Shown here: one piece after another, positions 46,645-56,657 of the stretch
How positions within the stretch are numbered: the first letter of the stretch is position 1
How the letters are laid out: the number at the start of each line of letters is the position of its first letter
Translations under genes and position numbers: made by a program
Assembly: GCF_002584535.1 (NCBI RefSeq)
Contig: NZ_NUOT01000062.1
Location: 1 to 64,000 of the forward strand
Source: Bacillus cereus
GTDB taxonomy: Bacteria > Bacillota > Bacilli > Bacillales > Bacillaceae_G
DNA: 64,000 nt
Reading direction: 5' to 3'
Notes under the pieces: generated by a model
Databases searched by the model: none
What the model was told of the DNA's origin: nothing
What the model saw: only the letters and a program-made list of their open reading frames with translations

Positions 46645-46731
46645 TCCCTCACCTACTTTTAATAATATCTAACAATTGAAATCTTATCTTGCTAGTTCTC
46701 TAAAAGAATTTAATTTTGTAAATTCTGATAA

Positions 46732-46902
46732 TTAAAGTGTATCATACGTCATTTCCGTTGAGAACAGATAGTTTTCAAGCATCATTTTACTAACTGTTGT
46801 ATCGTCATTTCGAGCTCTGATTTGTTCAAAGAACTCTTTCAGGACGTATTGATTTGCTATGCTTAACTTTCTAATTTCTTAGGTGATGTCCTTCAGTGTC
46901 AT
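46732..46902 (-). pseudogene. Broken small ORF of unknown function
   Basis: From an ATG at 46902 the frame reads MTLKDIT, stop (46881-46879), then EIRKLSIANQYVLKEFFEQIR, ending LENYLFSTEMTYDTL at 46732. One stop codon interrupts an otherwise coherent helical protein of 56 codons. It could be a decayed gene or a chance frame. Confidence 0.35.
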
Positions 46903-46992
46903 GCGAAACAAACCGCTCTCGTACTTTTTGTATGAAGAACAATCGTCTGTTACTTTCGAATATCAACAGAGAAATTTAACATAGCGTTCTTT

Positions 46993-47166
46993 TTAAAAAC
47001 CTTTAAAACGCTTTCTATGATTGAAATAAGAGAGGCTAACGAAGATGATTGCAAACAAAAGCGGCAAGGCAATAATCTTTGGGAATGCTTGTAATAGTGA
47101 AAGGATGTACAGGAAAAAAGAAATACAAGTACAAAAAAGAAGAAAGAAGATATGTGTTTTTTTCAT
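46993..47166 (-). CDS. Small membrane protein, 57 aa
   Basis: The product MKKTHIFFLLFCTCISFFLY then an ILSLLQAFPKII link, LPLLFAIIFVSLSYF and a basic tail HRKRFKGF has two membrane helices. An AGGAGGGA site lies 5 nt before the ATG, which supports translation. I do not recognise a family. Confidence 0.6.
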   Translation of the reverse strand: MKKTHIFFLLFCTCISFFLYILSLLQAFPKIIALPLLFAIIFVSLSYFNHRKRFKGF

Positions 47167-47378
47167 CAAATCCCTCCTAAAAAGTTTCTTTTTATAGCTT
47201 ATTCAGTAATGAAAACGTTTAGAATGTGACAGAAGTGTGAAATTCGACAAAAAGGGTTGTCATCTGACGTCGAATCTTGTAATATAATAGATGTGAACGA
47301 ATTCACATACAAACATATACCCCTTTGTTTGAACGTGAAAATTTCTCCCATCCCCTTTAATATTTTTATAAGCCGTAA

Positions 47379-47412
47379 AGAAAAAGACCTGGTGTTTACA
47401 CCAGGTCTTTTT
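47379..47412 (-). terminator. Terminator overlapping the spxH stop
   Basis: GACCTGGTG in the last spxH codons pairs with CACCAGGTC just beyond the stop, with flanking A and T runs. Confidence 0.85.
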
Positions 47413-48289
47413 CTTTTGCAATCCATTTCCAATAACGCTCACATTTTACTTCAACCATTCGTACTTTTCTTTTTAATGACAATTTTTTGAGCTCGCGTTC
47501 TATTTCTTGCTCCGAGCAGTCATAGATAAATGCAATTTCTTTAGATGACATAAATTGAGCCATCTCTAGCAATGTCTCTAGTGGTGGTAACGGAGCAGGC
47601 TCGATATCAAATTTTACAAGTTCTTTTAAGAGTTGTACGTATACATTATATGAATAAATGCCCGCAATCTTAATGCCTTCCTCATCTGAATTTGCATGGA
47701 AGAATACAAGAGAAGGGATTTCGGTGATGTGCATTTCATTTGTGAACTTTAGATCACATTGGAATGCTTTTTTTGCACTAATTGAATGCAAATCTTTTTT
47801 AAATTCTTCTACATCAATACCGCTTTGCTCTGCGCAAGCAAGTAGTAATTCTAAATCTGGTTTTGATACATTTTCAAGAAAAATGTATTCTTGGAGTTTC
47901 CGCAAAAATTTCGAACCTGCTTTTCGGCCTTGTAACTCAGCTGCTTTAATTGCAATAGAAACTAAATACGGTGTAGATGAGGCATCTTGCATATGCACTT
48001 TTCCATCACATGAAAAGCCTTGCAAACTTGTTGTTTTTTCCCACACAAATCGAATATTAGCAGGTTTATTCCATTTGTGTGGGGAGGCGATTGCCCCTTC
48101 CACTTTGCCGGTTAATATGTGCCGAATCGAAAAATATGTTCCGTATTCGAGCCATAACTTAATAATAACTGGTTCAATGTCCCAGCAATCTTTGCAGAGC
48201 GGATCAATAAACAAATAGGCTTCTACAGATTTATGTTCGCACTTGGAAAGAGAAGGAATGCGTATATGCTTTGCTTCCTGTTTATCCAT
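47396..48289 (-). CDS. spxH: ClpXP adaptor protein SpxH (YjbH)
   Basis: SpxH binds Spx and speeds its degradation by ClpXP. The 297-aa DsbA-like protein has a thioredoxin-fold CKDC motif ([15 protein letters not shown], about residues 27-41) and a winged C-terminal region. It starts at ATG 48289, overlapping the yjbI stop by one base (TAATG), so the two are coupled. The last codons form one arm of the terminator. Confidence 0.95.
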   Translation of the reverse strand: MDKQEAKHIRIPSLSKCEHKSVEAYLFIDPLCKDCWDIEPVIIKLWLEYGTYFSIRHILTGKVEGAIASPHKWNKPANIRFVWEKTTSLQGFSCDGKVHMQDASSTPYLVSIAIKAAELQGRKAGSKFLRKLQEYIFLENVSKPDLELLLACAEQSGIDVEEFKKDLHSISAKKAFQCDLKFTNEMHITEIPSLVFFHANSDEEGIKIAGIYSYNVYVQLLKELVKFDIEPAPLPPLETLLEMAQFMSSKEIAFIYDCSEQEIERELKKLSLKRKVRMVEVKCERYWKWIAKEKDLV

Positions 48290-48687
48290 TACGCTTCACC
48301 TGTTTCGTTTGGAGTGTTGACCATATGCTGCGCAGTTAATGTTAAACGTTCAAAAACAAATTCTCGAATCTGCCCGTGTACTCCCGTATCTTCCATCGCT
48401 TGTTCCATACATGCTAACCAGGCTTTTGCTCGCTTTGGTGTAATCTCAAAAGGGAGATGGCGTGCTCTTAGCATAGGGTGACCATGTTCCTCTGTATACA
48501 AATTCGGTCCACCTAAATATTGCGTTAGAAATTGCTTCTGTTTCCTGGCTGTTTCTGTCAAATCGTCTGGGAAGATCGGAGATAAGTCAGGGTGTTTACT
48601 GACATAGGAATAAAACGTATCGACTAATGTTGCAATGGCTTGTTCACCGCCAATTGCTTCAAATGGTGTCATCGGTTGCTTGTTCAT
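48289..48687 (-). CDS. yjbI: Truncated hemoglobin (YjbI)
   Basis: The 132-aa group II truncated globin has [18 protein letters not shown] at the N-terminus, the [20 protein letters not shown] region with the proximal His, and a Trp in AKAWLACM. It binds oxygen or NO and works with SpxH in B. subtilis. The frame extends 22 codons upstream, but the ATG at 48687 follows GGAG at about 10 nt and is the family start. It is co-transcribed with spxH. Confidence 0.94.
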   Translation of the reverse strand: MNKQPMTPFEAIGGEQAIATLVDTFYSYVSKHPDLSPIFPDDLTETARKQKQFLTQYLGGPNLYTEEHGHPMLRARHLPFEITPKRAKAWLACMEQAMEDTGVHGQIREFVFERLTLTAQHMVNTPNETGEA

Positions 48688-48787
48688 CCTGTATAAACTC
48701 CTTTTTCCATCAAATGTATATCTATTGTAGCAATGGATTGTCACGAAGAGCAACTAAACAGCTTTCGTACAATCTCTTGCTTAAAAT

Positions 48788-48890
48788 AAAGTGAAACTTT
48801 AATCAGTTAGGGTCTTACTGACCGTAAGAGCCCGATTGGTGAGGGCTAACCATCAGTGAGAAAAACGTTCGCTCATGGAAGTTTCACTTT
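48788..48890 (+). repeat. 103-bp element with 12-bp inverted ends (MITE-like)
   Basis: AAAGTGAAACTT at 48788-48799 is the perfect complement of AAGTTTCACTTT at 48879-48890, with further partial pairing inside (GGGTCTTACTGACC, AGGGCTAACC). Its right end overlaps the first two bases of the yjbK stop codon (48889-48891). I remember similar aaagtgaaacttt-bounded elements as common in B. cereus group genomes. Confidence 0.7.
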
Positions 48891-49467
48891 AGCGTGCTTC
48901 GTTTTGTTTTGCAAGAAAAAAGCGTTGCACTTTATTTTTTGTATGACGAACAGGTATATGATATTTGTTTAACAAATTGAGGAAAGCCGCTTTGCCCGCT
49001 GCTTCATTTTGTACTTCATACTCAAGTTCATAATCATCGTGATTGTAATAGAAACTATGATCAAATACAAGTGTGCCGCCTTCGAATGTAGTTTCTGCTC
49101 GCTTTGTTGTTAAGCTTCCCATATAAGCTAAAGTAGAAACAGGGATTTGAAGTTTATGTAATTGATCTAGCACAGGGCCCGTAATGAGCTGATTTGTTTC
49201 CATCATTTGCATTGCTTCCTGCTTTGTTACAGATTGATGAGTTTCTAGTAATCCAACTTTAGCGGGTTGTTTTAAAGTGAGTGTATACGCTCCACCTTTA
49301 TAGCGAATACGAAGAGCAGAGCCCGCTGTTTTTAAAGAGAACTGAGGTGTTTCAAAATAATGATTCACTTGCTCTGCAAGTGATTGAATGGAAAAGGCGT
49401 TACATAATACTTGAAATTCTTCTTCTGTGACCATATTTTTAAATTCAATTTCAATTTCTTGTGTCAT
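48889..49467 (-). CDS. yjbK: CYTH domain protein (YjbK)
   Basis: The 192-aa protein starts MTQEIEIEFKNMVT with the E-x-E-x-K signature of CYTH triphosphate-tunnel enzymes, then LRIRYKGGAYTLTLKQPAKVG and DHSFYYNHDDYELEYEV. Such enzymes hydrolyse triphosphates or act near alarmone metabolism. It is divergent from yjbL and relQ. Its stop codon lies in the end of a repeat element. Confidence 0.92.
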   Translation of the reverse strand: MTQEIEIEFKNMVTEEEFQVLCNAFSIQSLAEQVNHYFETPQFSLKTAGSALRIRYKGGAYTLTLKQPAKVGLLETHQSVTKQEAMQMMETNQLITGPVLDQLHKLQIPVSTLAYMGSLTTKRAETTFEGGTLVFDHSFYYNHDDYELEYEVQNEAAGKAAFLNLLNKYHIPVRHTKNKVQRFFLAKQNEAR

Positions 49468-49611
49468 GGTTTAGGCTCCTTCTTAAAAATAATTCTTTAG
49501 ACATTATCGCTTTTTCACAAATTTGGTTCAATGTTTTATTTGTTTGCGTCTATGTTATGATACAATAATAGTGTGAAGTAAGACAGGAAGTTGATATGGA
49601 GGAGTTAGAGC

Positions 49612-49983
49612 ATGCAGAATAAAATTCAAGTTAAGAGCGTAGAAGAAAGAGAAAATGCTCTTATTTTTTGTGCGGAAAATACTGAAATACAAGTGGAGGA
49701 GTTAACAGCACGTAATCACGTACTTGTAGACTCAGATCATTTATCATTTTTATATATTTTAGAAAACGAATCATCTTTCATTTATGTAAGTATTCCGCAT
49801 ACATGCTGGGAAGCAATGCAAGATGCAATGAAGAATGATAAAACGATGTTTGTTCGCGTAAATAATACTGAAATTGAGTTAGAGCAATTGAAGGAAGAAG
49901 TAGAATATTTAATTGAAAATATTGAAGGTAATGCAAATTATGGGGAAGAGCTTGTAACGGCTGTAGAAAAAGTATTTTTATAA
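49612..49983 (+). CDS. YjbL-like hypothetical protein
   Basis: The 123-aa acidic protein (EENALIFCAENTEIQVEELT, then YVSIPHTCWEAMQD) is in the place of B. subtilis yjbL, just before relQ. GGAGG lies before the ATG. Function unknown. Confidence 0.8.
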   Translation: MQNKIQVKSVEERENALIFCAENTEIQVEELTARNHVLVDSDHLSFLYILENESSFIYVSIPHTCWEAMQDAMKNDKTMFVRVNNTEIELEQLKEEVEYLIENIEGNANYGEELVTAVEKVFL

Positions 49984-50013
49984 GCAAATGGATTGACTTT
50001 GGTGGTGGTTGAA

Positions 50014-50652
50014 ATGAATCGTAATTGGGAAGAATTTTTAGCGCCATATCACCAGGCGGTGGCAGAGCTAAAAGTGAAATTAAAAGGAATGCGTTCTCAG
50101 TTTACAATGTTAACAGAACACTCTCCGATTGAATTCGTAACAGGTCGAGTGAAGTCGGTTGCAAGCATTATTGATAAGGCGGAAAAGCGAAATGTACCGC
50201 TTGACCGGCTCGGAGAAGAAATGCAGGACATTGCTGGTCTTCGGATGATGTGTCAATTTGTTGATGAGATTAAGCCTGTTGTTGAATATCTTCGAAAACG
50301 GAATGACTTTGAAATTGTGGAAGAACGAGATTATGTAACGCAAAAGAAAGAAAGTGGCTATCGTTCGTATCATGTTGTAATTAGTTATCCCGTTCAAACG
50401 ATTTGCGGAGAGAAAAAAGTATTAGTTGAAATTCAAATTCGCACGCTAGCAATGAATTTTTGGGCAACAATTGAGCATTCTTTAAATTACAAATATAGTG
50501 GGCGTTTTCCAGAAGATATTAAAGTACGTCTTCAGCGTGCGGCAGAAGCTGCATTTTTATTAGATGAAGAAATGTCTTCGATTCGTCTTGAAATTCAAGA
50601 AGCACAAAAGATTTTTTCGCGCAAACAAGAAGCGAAAGAGTCCGAATCATAA
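50014..50652 (+). CDS. relQ: Small alarmone synthetase RelQ (GTP pyrophosphokinase)
   Basis: RelQ makes (p)ppGpp from GTP/GDP and ATP. The 212-aa protein has the RelA/SpoT synthetase pattern: RVKSVASIIDKAEKR, DIAGLRMMCQFVDEI, KESGYRSYHVVI and EIQIRTLAMNFWATIEHSL. There is no hydrolase domain. The frame extends upstream to a TTG at 49993, but GGTGGTGG precedes the ATG at 50014, the family start. It lies in a yjbL-relQ-nadK-rluD unit. Confidence 0.95.
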   Translation: MNRNWEEFLAPYHQAVAELKVKLKGMRSQFTMLTEHSPIEFVTGRVKSVASIIDKAEKRNVPLDRLGEEMQDIAGLRMMCQFVDEIKPVVEYLRKRNDFEIVEERDYVTQKKESGYRSYHVVISYPVQTICGEKKVLVEIQIRTLAMNFWATIEHSLNYKYSGRFPEDIKVRLQRAAEAAFLLDEEMSSIRLEIQEAQKIFSRKQEAKESES

Positions 50653-50670
50653 ACTAAAGGGTGTTGGGCG

Positions 50671-51468
50671 ATGAAATTTGCAATTATGTCAAAGGGAGAT
50701 CAATCATCAAACGCACTTGCAAGTACAATGACCAATTACTTGCAGGATTTTGGATTTACAATGGATGAAGCAAAGCCGGATATTGTCATTTCTGTTGGGG
50801 GAGATGGCACGCTCTTACATGCGTTTCATCGCTATTATAACCGATTAGATGAGACTGCATTTGTCGGTGTACATACAGGGCATTTAGGATTTTATGCCGA
50901 TTGGTTGCCTACAGAGGTAGAAAAACTTGTTATCGCGATTGCTAAAACGCCGTTTCAAGTAGTGGAATACCCGCTTTTAGAAGTCATTATTCGCTATGTG
51001 AATGGCGGTAAAGAATCGCAATATTTAGCAATGAATGAAGCGACAGTGAAAAGCGCAGAAGGTACATTAGTAACAGAGGTAGAAATTCGCGGGGAATATT
51101 TTGAAACATTCCGCGGGGATGGTCTTTGTATCTCTACTCCTTCGGGAAGTACAGCGTACAATAAAGCGCTAGGCGGAGCGATTATTCATCCTTCTATTGA
51201 AGCGATTCAAATTGCAGAAATGGCTTCGATTAATAATCGTGTGTTCCGTACAGTTGGTTCACCGCTCGTTTTACCGAAGCATCATACATGTGTTCTAAAA
51301 CCAACTGCAGGAATGAATTTACAAATTACAGTGGATCATTTAACGATGGTGCATCAAGATGTAAAGTCAATTCAATACCGCGTTGCAAACGAGAAGGTAA
51401 GATTTGTTCGTTTTCGTCCGTTCCCATTTTGGAAACGTGTCCGCGATTCGTTTGTTGCGGGTGAGTAG
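50671..51468 (+). CDS. nadK: NAD kinase
   Basis: NAD kinase makes NADP from NAD and ATP. The 265-aa protein has [13 protein letters not shown] (about residue 44-56), GFYADW and the [16 protein letters not shown] motif. It is 18 bp after relQ and 9 bp before the rluD-like gene, so part of one operon. Confidence 0.97.
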   Translation: MKFAIMSKGDQSSNALASTMTNYLQDFGFTMDEAKPDIVISVGGDGTLLHAFHRYYNRLDETAFVGVHTGHLGFYADWLPTEVEKLVIAIAKTPFQVVEYPLLEVIIRYVNGGKESQYLAMNEATVKSAEGTLVTEVEIRGEYFETFRGDGLCISTPSGSTAYNKALGGAIIHPSIEAIQIAEMASINNRVFRTVGSPLVLPKHHTCVLKPTAGMNLQITVDHLTMVHQDVKSIQYRVANEKVRFVRFRPFPFWKRVRDSFVAGE

Positions 51469-51477
51469 AGAGGATTT

Positions 51478-52371
51478 ATGCATTTGAGAAGATTTACATT
51501 AAAATGGTGTATGACAGAAGCAGAGAAGGGAATGCTCATCCGGGAGTTTCTAAAAGTGAAAGGGATCTCTAAAGCTGCTTTGACAGATATAAAGTTCCAA
51601 GGCGGGGCAATTGAAGTTGACGGTAAGCATGCGACAGTGCGGCACGTATTACAGACTGGGGAAGAATTACAAGTGTTCTTTCCAGTTGAGGAGAGAAGCG
51701 AAGGAATGCTTGCTGAAAATATTCCTTTACACGTCCTATATGAGGATGAATCTGTACTGGTGATGAATAAAGAGCCATACATGTCTACGATTCCGTCTAG
51801 GGAACACCCAGCAGGAAGTGTCGCCAATGCGCTACTTTATCATTATAATAAGCAGAATCTCGCAAGTACAGTGCATATCGTAACGCGACTCGACCGTGAT
51901 ACGTCAGGACTTATGCTGATTGCAAAAAATCGTTTCATTCACCACCTTTTATCAAAACAGCATCAGCAAAAGCAAGTGAAACGAACTTACGAAGCAATCG
52001 TTCATGGAGAATTGATAGAAGCATCAGGAACGATTGATGCGCCAATTGGAAGAAAAGATGATAGTATTATTGAACGAATTGTATGTGAAGACGGCCAAAG
52101 GGCAGTTACGCATTTTCAAGTGCTAGAGAGATTTTCTGATAAGACGCGAGTTTCATTGCAGTTAGAAACAGGAAGAACGCATCAAATTCGTGTACATATG
52201 GCATATTTAGGCCATTCGCTATTAGGAGATGACTTGTATGGAGGGAGTAAGTCGCAGATAGGGCGACAAGCGCTCCATAGTACGAGTTTAACGTTCTATC
52301 ATCCTATTTTAGAAAAACAGATGACATTTCATGCGGATGTGCCGGAAGATATGAAAGAATTATTGAAATAA
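51478..52371 (+). CDS. RluA/RluD family 23S rRNA pseudouridine synthase (YjbO)
   Basis: The 297-aa protein has an S4-like N-terminal domain and the catalytic block HIVTRLDRDTSGLMLIAKN with the nucleophile Asp in RLDRDTSG. GRTHQIRVHMAYLGHSLLGD follows. It modifies uridines in 23S rRNA; the exact site cannot be read. GAGAGGA precedes the ATG. Confidence 0.95.
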   Translation: MHLRRFTLKWCMTEAEKGMLIREFLKVKGISKAALTDIKFQGGAIEVDGKHATVRHVLQTGEELQVFFPVEERSEGMLAENIPLHVLYEDESVLVMNKEPYMSTIPSREHPAGSVANALLYHYNKQNLASTVHIVTRLDRDTSGLMLIAKNRFIHHLLSKQHQQKQVKRTYEAIVHGELIEASGTIDAPIGRKDDSIIERIVCEDGQRAVTHFQVLERFSDKTRVSLQLETGRTHQIRVHMAYLGHSLLGDDLYGGSKSQIGRQALHSTSLTFYHPILEKQMTFHADVPEDMKELLK

Positions 52372-52412
52372 GCTGCCTTGAGTATTGAAGTGACCGAAAA
52401 AAGTTAGACAGG

Positions 52413-52676
52413 TTATTTCATTAGGTAGCTTTTGGGGCATGGGCCTGGGTATTGTACCGGGCTCATGCCCTTTCGTTTTGTCTTAATTCTTTTATGGTAT
52501 GTATGATTTACTTTGTGTCCGCGATTCGTAAGTTCATCACGAATATGACGATAAACATAAAGCCCTTCAAGTTCGTTATAAATGGCTTGAATTACCCCTT
52601 TTAGTTCTCCATCTGGATCAGGACGATCGAATTTTTTATCCAATAATAATACGTGCTTCGTGGAATACATATTCAC
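52413..52676 (-). mobile_element. IS3-family transposase fragment
   Basis: The 87-aa frame reads DGELKGVIQAIYNELEGLYV then YRHIRDELTNRGHKVNH, which is the HTH_21-type start of an IS3/IS150 OrfB transposase. The text after that drifts from the family (no catalytic DDE), so it is a truncated relic. No clear inverted repeats were seen; a GC-rich palindrome (GGGGCATGGGCC ... GGGCTCATGCCC) is at 52434-52469. Confidence 0.65.
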
Positions 52677-52935
52677 TATATATTGTTTTTATAACGAACT
52701 CTACATGGAATATTATATTCATATTAAGTTATTAGGAACACCCAATGTTGTTTCACAACTGAAAGGAATTTGAAAAAAAACTGAAACTTTTCTCATTAAA
52801 ATTCAATCTTACTTAAAAAATGAAAGAAAAGTGAAATTTTCCAAAAGAAATTCTTTGTTAAAATAAAAAGCATAAATAAAAAAAGTGTTGACATATGGAG
52901 AAGAATGTACTTTTCAAGATGTAGTGGGGGAAAAA

Positions 52936-55719
52936 ATGAGATTAGAAAAACAATTAATAAAAAAGACATATTATGAAACATTCCTAATGGAGAATGAAAC
53001 AAATCCACCTCTTCAAGTACTTGGAGAAGCATATTTAAACGAACAAAAAAATGAGATTTCCGATGGATCTTATATTCGTTTTGCACAGGGTGAATTTTAT
53101 TATCACCATCAAGATTTTGAAACAGCTATTTTTAAATGGGAGAAAGTCAGTAATGAATTAGCGCCATGGGCACAAAAAAATATTGCGGATGCTTATTTCG
53201 AACTTGACCAATTATCAGTTGCTGAAAATGTTTATACCTCGATTACTACTGATAACAAAATACTTATGACTGAAATTGTACTGCAATTACTGTCTCTTTA
53301 CATCGAGCAAAATAATCTTGATTCAGCTTTCGGTGTTATTAAAGAAGCGGTTTCTTTAAATCCCGATTATCCAAACGTCACAACAATTGCACGTTCCTTT
53401 TATGAAGAACAGCAGGATTTTGACAGTGCAGTAGAGCTTGCTGTGAATGAGTTAATTCGAACAGAATCTTTTCCATGGTTTGAGGTTCTAAAAGAATATA
53501 TCGATAAAGGATTTACTAAAAATCTTTCACCAGACTATTTTTATCAAGTATTAGCTACATTAAATAATGTAGATCAAGTACAATTTACGCAAATTGTTTC
53601 ATCGCTTTGGCACAGCTATAAAAATGAACAAAATTACTTATTATGGCTTAAAACAATAAATGAATTTTTATTACATATTGAAATACATTCGTCCAATAGA
53701 TGGGACGAAATTTCTGCTCTTTACGAAGAAACGTACTTTGAATTAATTCAAGGTCAATATATGCTAAGACAATTACAGGATATCATTCCTAACTTTTTAA
53801 CAAATTGGTTAAAGATAGCCAATCCGTCTCATTCTGTATTTCCATCTGCAGCAGTATTGGCATGGAATGAGAGTTTCCCTTCCAAAATAGATTCAGAAAA
53901 TATAAAACATGCGGCAAGCCTACTGTCATATTCTATTAATCATGTGAATGGCTTAGAGCATAGTTTACATCTTTTTGAATCTATTACACAGTGGGCACAA
54001 AAACATGATTTAGAAATGGGTCATCGATTTAGATGGTTAGTTGGTGAGCTTGCAGATTTAAGAACAAATCGCCTTTTAGTAACTGGAACTTCAGGAAATG
54101 GAAAAGCTTCATTTATTAACTCTATACTAGGAGAAAATATATTAGAAAACTCAATCTCAAATGTAGTTGTCTTTAAAAATGACGCTCATACAGAAATTAA
54201 CGCGATAACAGATGCAGCAATTACAACAACTGAGAATTTCTCGGATTTCTATAACATGATGTCCATGCATCGCCAAACATATAGAGATAGAGCATGTGTT
54301 GAATTTAAATTACCATGTAGATTTTTAGGTAAAAATAAACTTACATTCGTTGTTGCACCTAGCTTTAATAGGAACAACGACACTAGAGATGAGATACTCG
54401 AATATTTGAATTCTGTAGACGAATTATTATTCGTATTGAATGCGGATTCACCTTTTACTGATAAAGAACGTGACATTCTATTAAGTATCCAAGAACATAT
54501 ACCAAATCTACAAATTCATTTCTTATTAAATAAAATCGATAACATTTATAGTGAAGTAGAAGTGAATAGAGTTATACATGATACGCAAGCGAGAATAAAC
54601 GCATATTTTCCGTATGCGAGAGTTTTCCCTTACTCTTCGTTATATACAAACAGTCAACAACTAAATGATTTAACTGAGTTTATTCATTTTAACTTTAACC
54701 ATAAAAACATCGATGCAGAACGTACTGAAAAGCTATTGTTTTTCATTCGAAAAACAATTACATATCTTTTGGATAAACGCGTCGAGATGGAAAATGATCT
54801 AGTGGATTCTATTAATTGGAATGAAGATATGTTAGTTAAACTAAATGGTTGTATTAATAACCTTACTGCTTTTGAGAAGGAAAAAATTCATTTAATTACA
54901 GAATCATATCGTACAATGAAAAACGAAATTACGAATGATCTTACAGAACATATTCCGAAACTATTGCAGAGTTGTTCTGATTTAATTAGTGAAGAAAGCG
55001 ATTTTGGGCACATTGATATTGAACTAAATACAGCGATGAACGAAAGAGTTCAAAAATATCTAGAACAAACTGTGTTACCTAATCTTGCTCGCTCTATGCA
55101 AAATTGGATTGAAACTTCTAATAACGAGTTCCTTCAAAGTCAATCGTACTTAGAAGAAATCAGTGAAGGACTTAATTCTTTATGTGGAGAAAATCGAATA
55201 CAGTTAGAATGTGACTTTAAAGTGCTTGATGACTGGCGCAGAGATACTGATAGAATGACAACTAGAATACAAATGGAAGAAGTAAATATCTTACGCCGAT
55301 TTACACCAGCACAATTTTTACTGAAAAGTGCCGGTAAATTATTTGGAGTTCTTCCTAAAAATAAAGCTATGCTATATAACAAATACAAACAGTATTTAGA
55401 AAATGAAGATTATACAGATGTAACGGCTTCTATTATGAACAAATTTTTCTTGCAATTTGAGCTGTTTGAAAACGCACTAGAGCGGGATATTAATATATTC
55501 TTTAGAAATCCATTTGGCTCGTTGAAACAAGCTGTAGAAAACACTCATTTAGAAATACAAGAAAAACAAGATACACTGCATAAAATGAAATCAAATCCTG
55601 AAGTTTATCATGATTCTATAACGCTCTTTGAATTGAGATTACGTCAATGTGAAGTAATCTTAAATATAGGTGAGGATAATTCCTATACAGATTTAACTTT
55701 AGAAACAAGCATAGAATAA
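52936..55719 (+). CDS. TPR and dynamin-like GTPase-domain protein, 927 aa
   Basis: The N-terminal third is made of TPR-like helices (SYIRFAQGEFYYHHQDFETA, NIADAYFELDQLSVAENVY, LLSLYIEQNNLDSAFGVI). A dynamin-type GTPase domain follows: P-loop GTSGNGKASFINSILGE at about 383, a Thr-rich switch (DAAITTTENF) at about 417, and G4 NKID at about 532. The C-terminal 350 residues are long helices (FEKEKIHLITESYRTMKNEI) as in dynamin stalks. The P-loop has Ala where Ser/Thr binds magnesium, and the DxxG of G3 is not evident (VVAPSFNRN). There is no signal peptide. GTGGGGGA fits the ATG at 52936; an in-frame TTG lies 17 codons earlier. It breaks the usual rluD-prpE order next to an IS3 scar. Confidence 0.8.
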   Translation: MRLEKQLIKKTYYETFLMENETNPPLQVLGEAYLNEQKNEISDGSYIRFAQGEFYYHHQDFETAIFKWEKVSNELAPWAQKNIADAYFELDQLSVAENVYTSITTDNKILMTEIVLQLLSLYIEQNNLDSAFGVIKEAVSLNPDYPNVTTIARSFYEEQQDFDSAVELAVNELIRTESFPWFEVLKEYIDKGFTKNLSPDYFYQVLATLNNVDQVQFTQIVSSLWHSYKNEQNYLLWLKTINEFLLHIEIHSSNRWDEISALYEETYFELIQGQYMLRQLQDIIPNFLTNWLKIANPSHSVFPSAAVLAWNESFPSKIDSENIKHAASLLSYSINHVNGLEHSLHLFESITQWAQKHDLEMGHRFRWLVGELADLRTNRLLVTGTSGNGKASFINSILGENILENSISNVVVFKNDAHTEINAITDAAITTTENFSDFYNMMSMHRQTYRDRACVEFKLPCRFLGKNKLTFVVAPSFNRNNDTRDEILEYLNSVDELLFVLNADSPFTDKERDILLSIQEHIPNLQIHFLLNKIDNIYSEVEVNRVIHDTQARINAYFPYARVFPYSSLYTNSQQLNDLTEFIHFNFNHKNIDAERTEKLLFFIRKTITYLLDKRVEMENDLVDSINWNEDMLVKLNGCINNLTAFEKEKIHLITESYRTMKNEITNDLTEHIPKLLQSCSDLISEESDFGHIDIELNTAMNERVQKYLEQTVLPNLARSMQNWIETSNNEFLQSQSYLEEISEGLNSLCGENRIQLECDFKVLDDWRRDTDRMTTRIQMEEVNILRRFTPAQFLLKSAGKLFGVLPKNKAMLYNKYKQYLENEDYTDVTASIMNKFFLQFELFENALERDINIFFRNPFGSLKQAVENTHLEIQEKQDTLHKMKSNPEVYHDSITLFELRLRQCEVILNIGEDNSYTDLTLETSIE

Positions 55720-55728
55720 ACGTAAAGT

Positions 55729-55772
55729 AACTCCAAAATCTACAATTAAAGTTGATTTTGGAGTTGTTTTTT
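55729..55772 (+). terminator. Terminator after the dynamin-like gene
   Basis: AACTCCAAAATC (55729-55740) pairs perfectly with GATTTTGGAGTT (55754-55765), then GTTTTTTG. Confidence 0.88.
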
Positions 55773-55838
55773 GTTTCCTTTTCTTTTTTTGGCATTCTGC
55801 ATTTAGACGGTAAATCCTTTAAACGCGGCAAGACTTTA

Positions 55839-56579
55839 TTATGTAATTGCACGGAATTTTTCTGATACAAACGGCATCGAAGAAGGAACTGAAACAGTTT
55901 CCATCTCTGGATAACGCAGTCCTGTTAATTTCCCGCCAAATACAGCACCTGTATCAATATTTACCGTATGATTTACAAAACGGGGTTCTGCGACAGGTGT
56001 ATGTCCATATACAATCCACGCTTCCCCTTCATAATGCTTCGCCCAATCACGGCGGACAGGTGAACCATCGGGATGTTTTTCTCCTGTAATGTCACCGTAT
56101 AATACGAAAGTTTGGACTTTCTTATCAGTCCTTCCAATATAATCTTGGCGAATACCAGCGTGACAGACAATGAGTTTACCGTTATCTAATACATGGTAGA
56201 GAGGAGATTGTTCATATAAATCAATAAACTTTTTCTGCACTATTTTTTGCTCACGAGTAGGTAATGCTTCATATTCAGCGACAGTTGTTTCTAAACCATG
56301 TGATACTTGTACTTTACGTCCAATAAAATAACGATACAGTTTGTTGCAATGATTCCCAGGAGCATAATAGGCTTCTTTTTTATTCATAACAAGCTCCCAC
56401 ACAATTTCAATCATGCGAAGGGATGCCGGGCCACGGTCAGTAATATCTCCGACAAAAGCAAGCTGTCTCTTCTCTGGATGGACAGGAAGACCGCTATCCC
56501 AGTTATAACCGAGCTGCGCTGTTAATGATTGAAACTCTTCTAAACAGCCGTGGATATCTCCGATAATGTCGTACTTCAT
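55839..56579 (-). CDS. prpE: Bis(5'-nucleosyl)-tetraphosphatase PrpE
   Basis: PrpE hydrolyses Ap4A-type nucleotides; in B. subtilis it also affects spore germination. The 246-aa metallophosphatase has [21 protein letters not shown] and APGNHCNK, then YGHTPV. The frame extends 28 codons upstream, but GGGGG lies 8 nt before the ATG at 56579, the family start. Its gene end faces the dynamin-like gene. Confidence 0.94.
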   Translation of the reverse strand: MKYDIIGDIHGCLEEFQSLTAQLGYNWDSGLPVHPEKRQLAFVGDITDRGPASLRMIEIVWELVMNKKEAYYAPGNHCNKLYRYFIGRKVQVSHGLETTVAEYEALPTREQKIVQKKFIDLYEQSPLYHVLDNGKLIVCHAGIRQDYIGRTDKKVQTFVLYGDITGEKHPDGSPVRRDWAKHYEGEAWIVYGHTPVAEPRFVNHTVNIDTGAVFGGKLTGLRYPEMETVSVPSSMPFVSEKFRAIT

Positions 56580-56628
56580 ATTGTAACCCCCATTTCGAGT
56601 TTTTCTTAGTATACCTAAAGTGGATATA

Positions 56629-56657
56629 GAAAAAACCATATCCAAGTGGATATGGTT
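56629..56657 (-). terminator. Terminator after the rodA-like gene
   Basis: AACCATATCCA pairs with TGGATATGGTT; on the minus strand a T-run follows. It overlaps the rodA-like stop and separates it from prpE. Confidence 0.8.
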
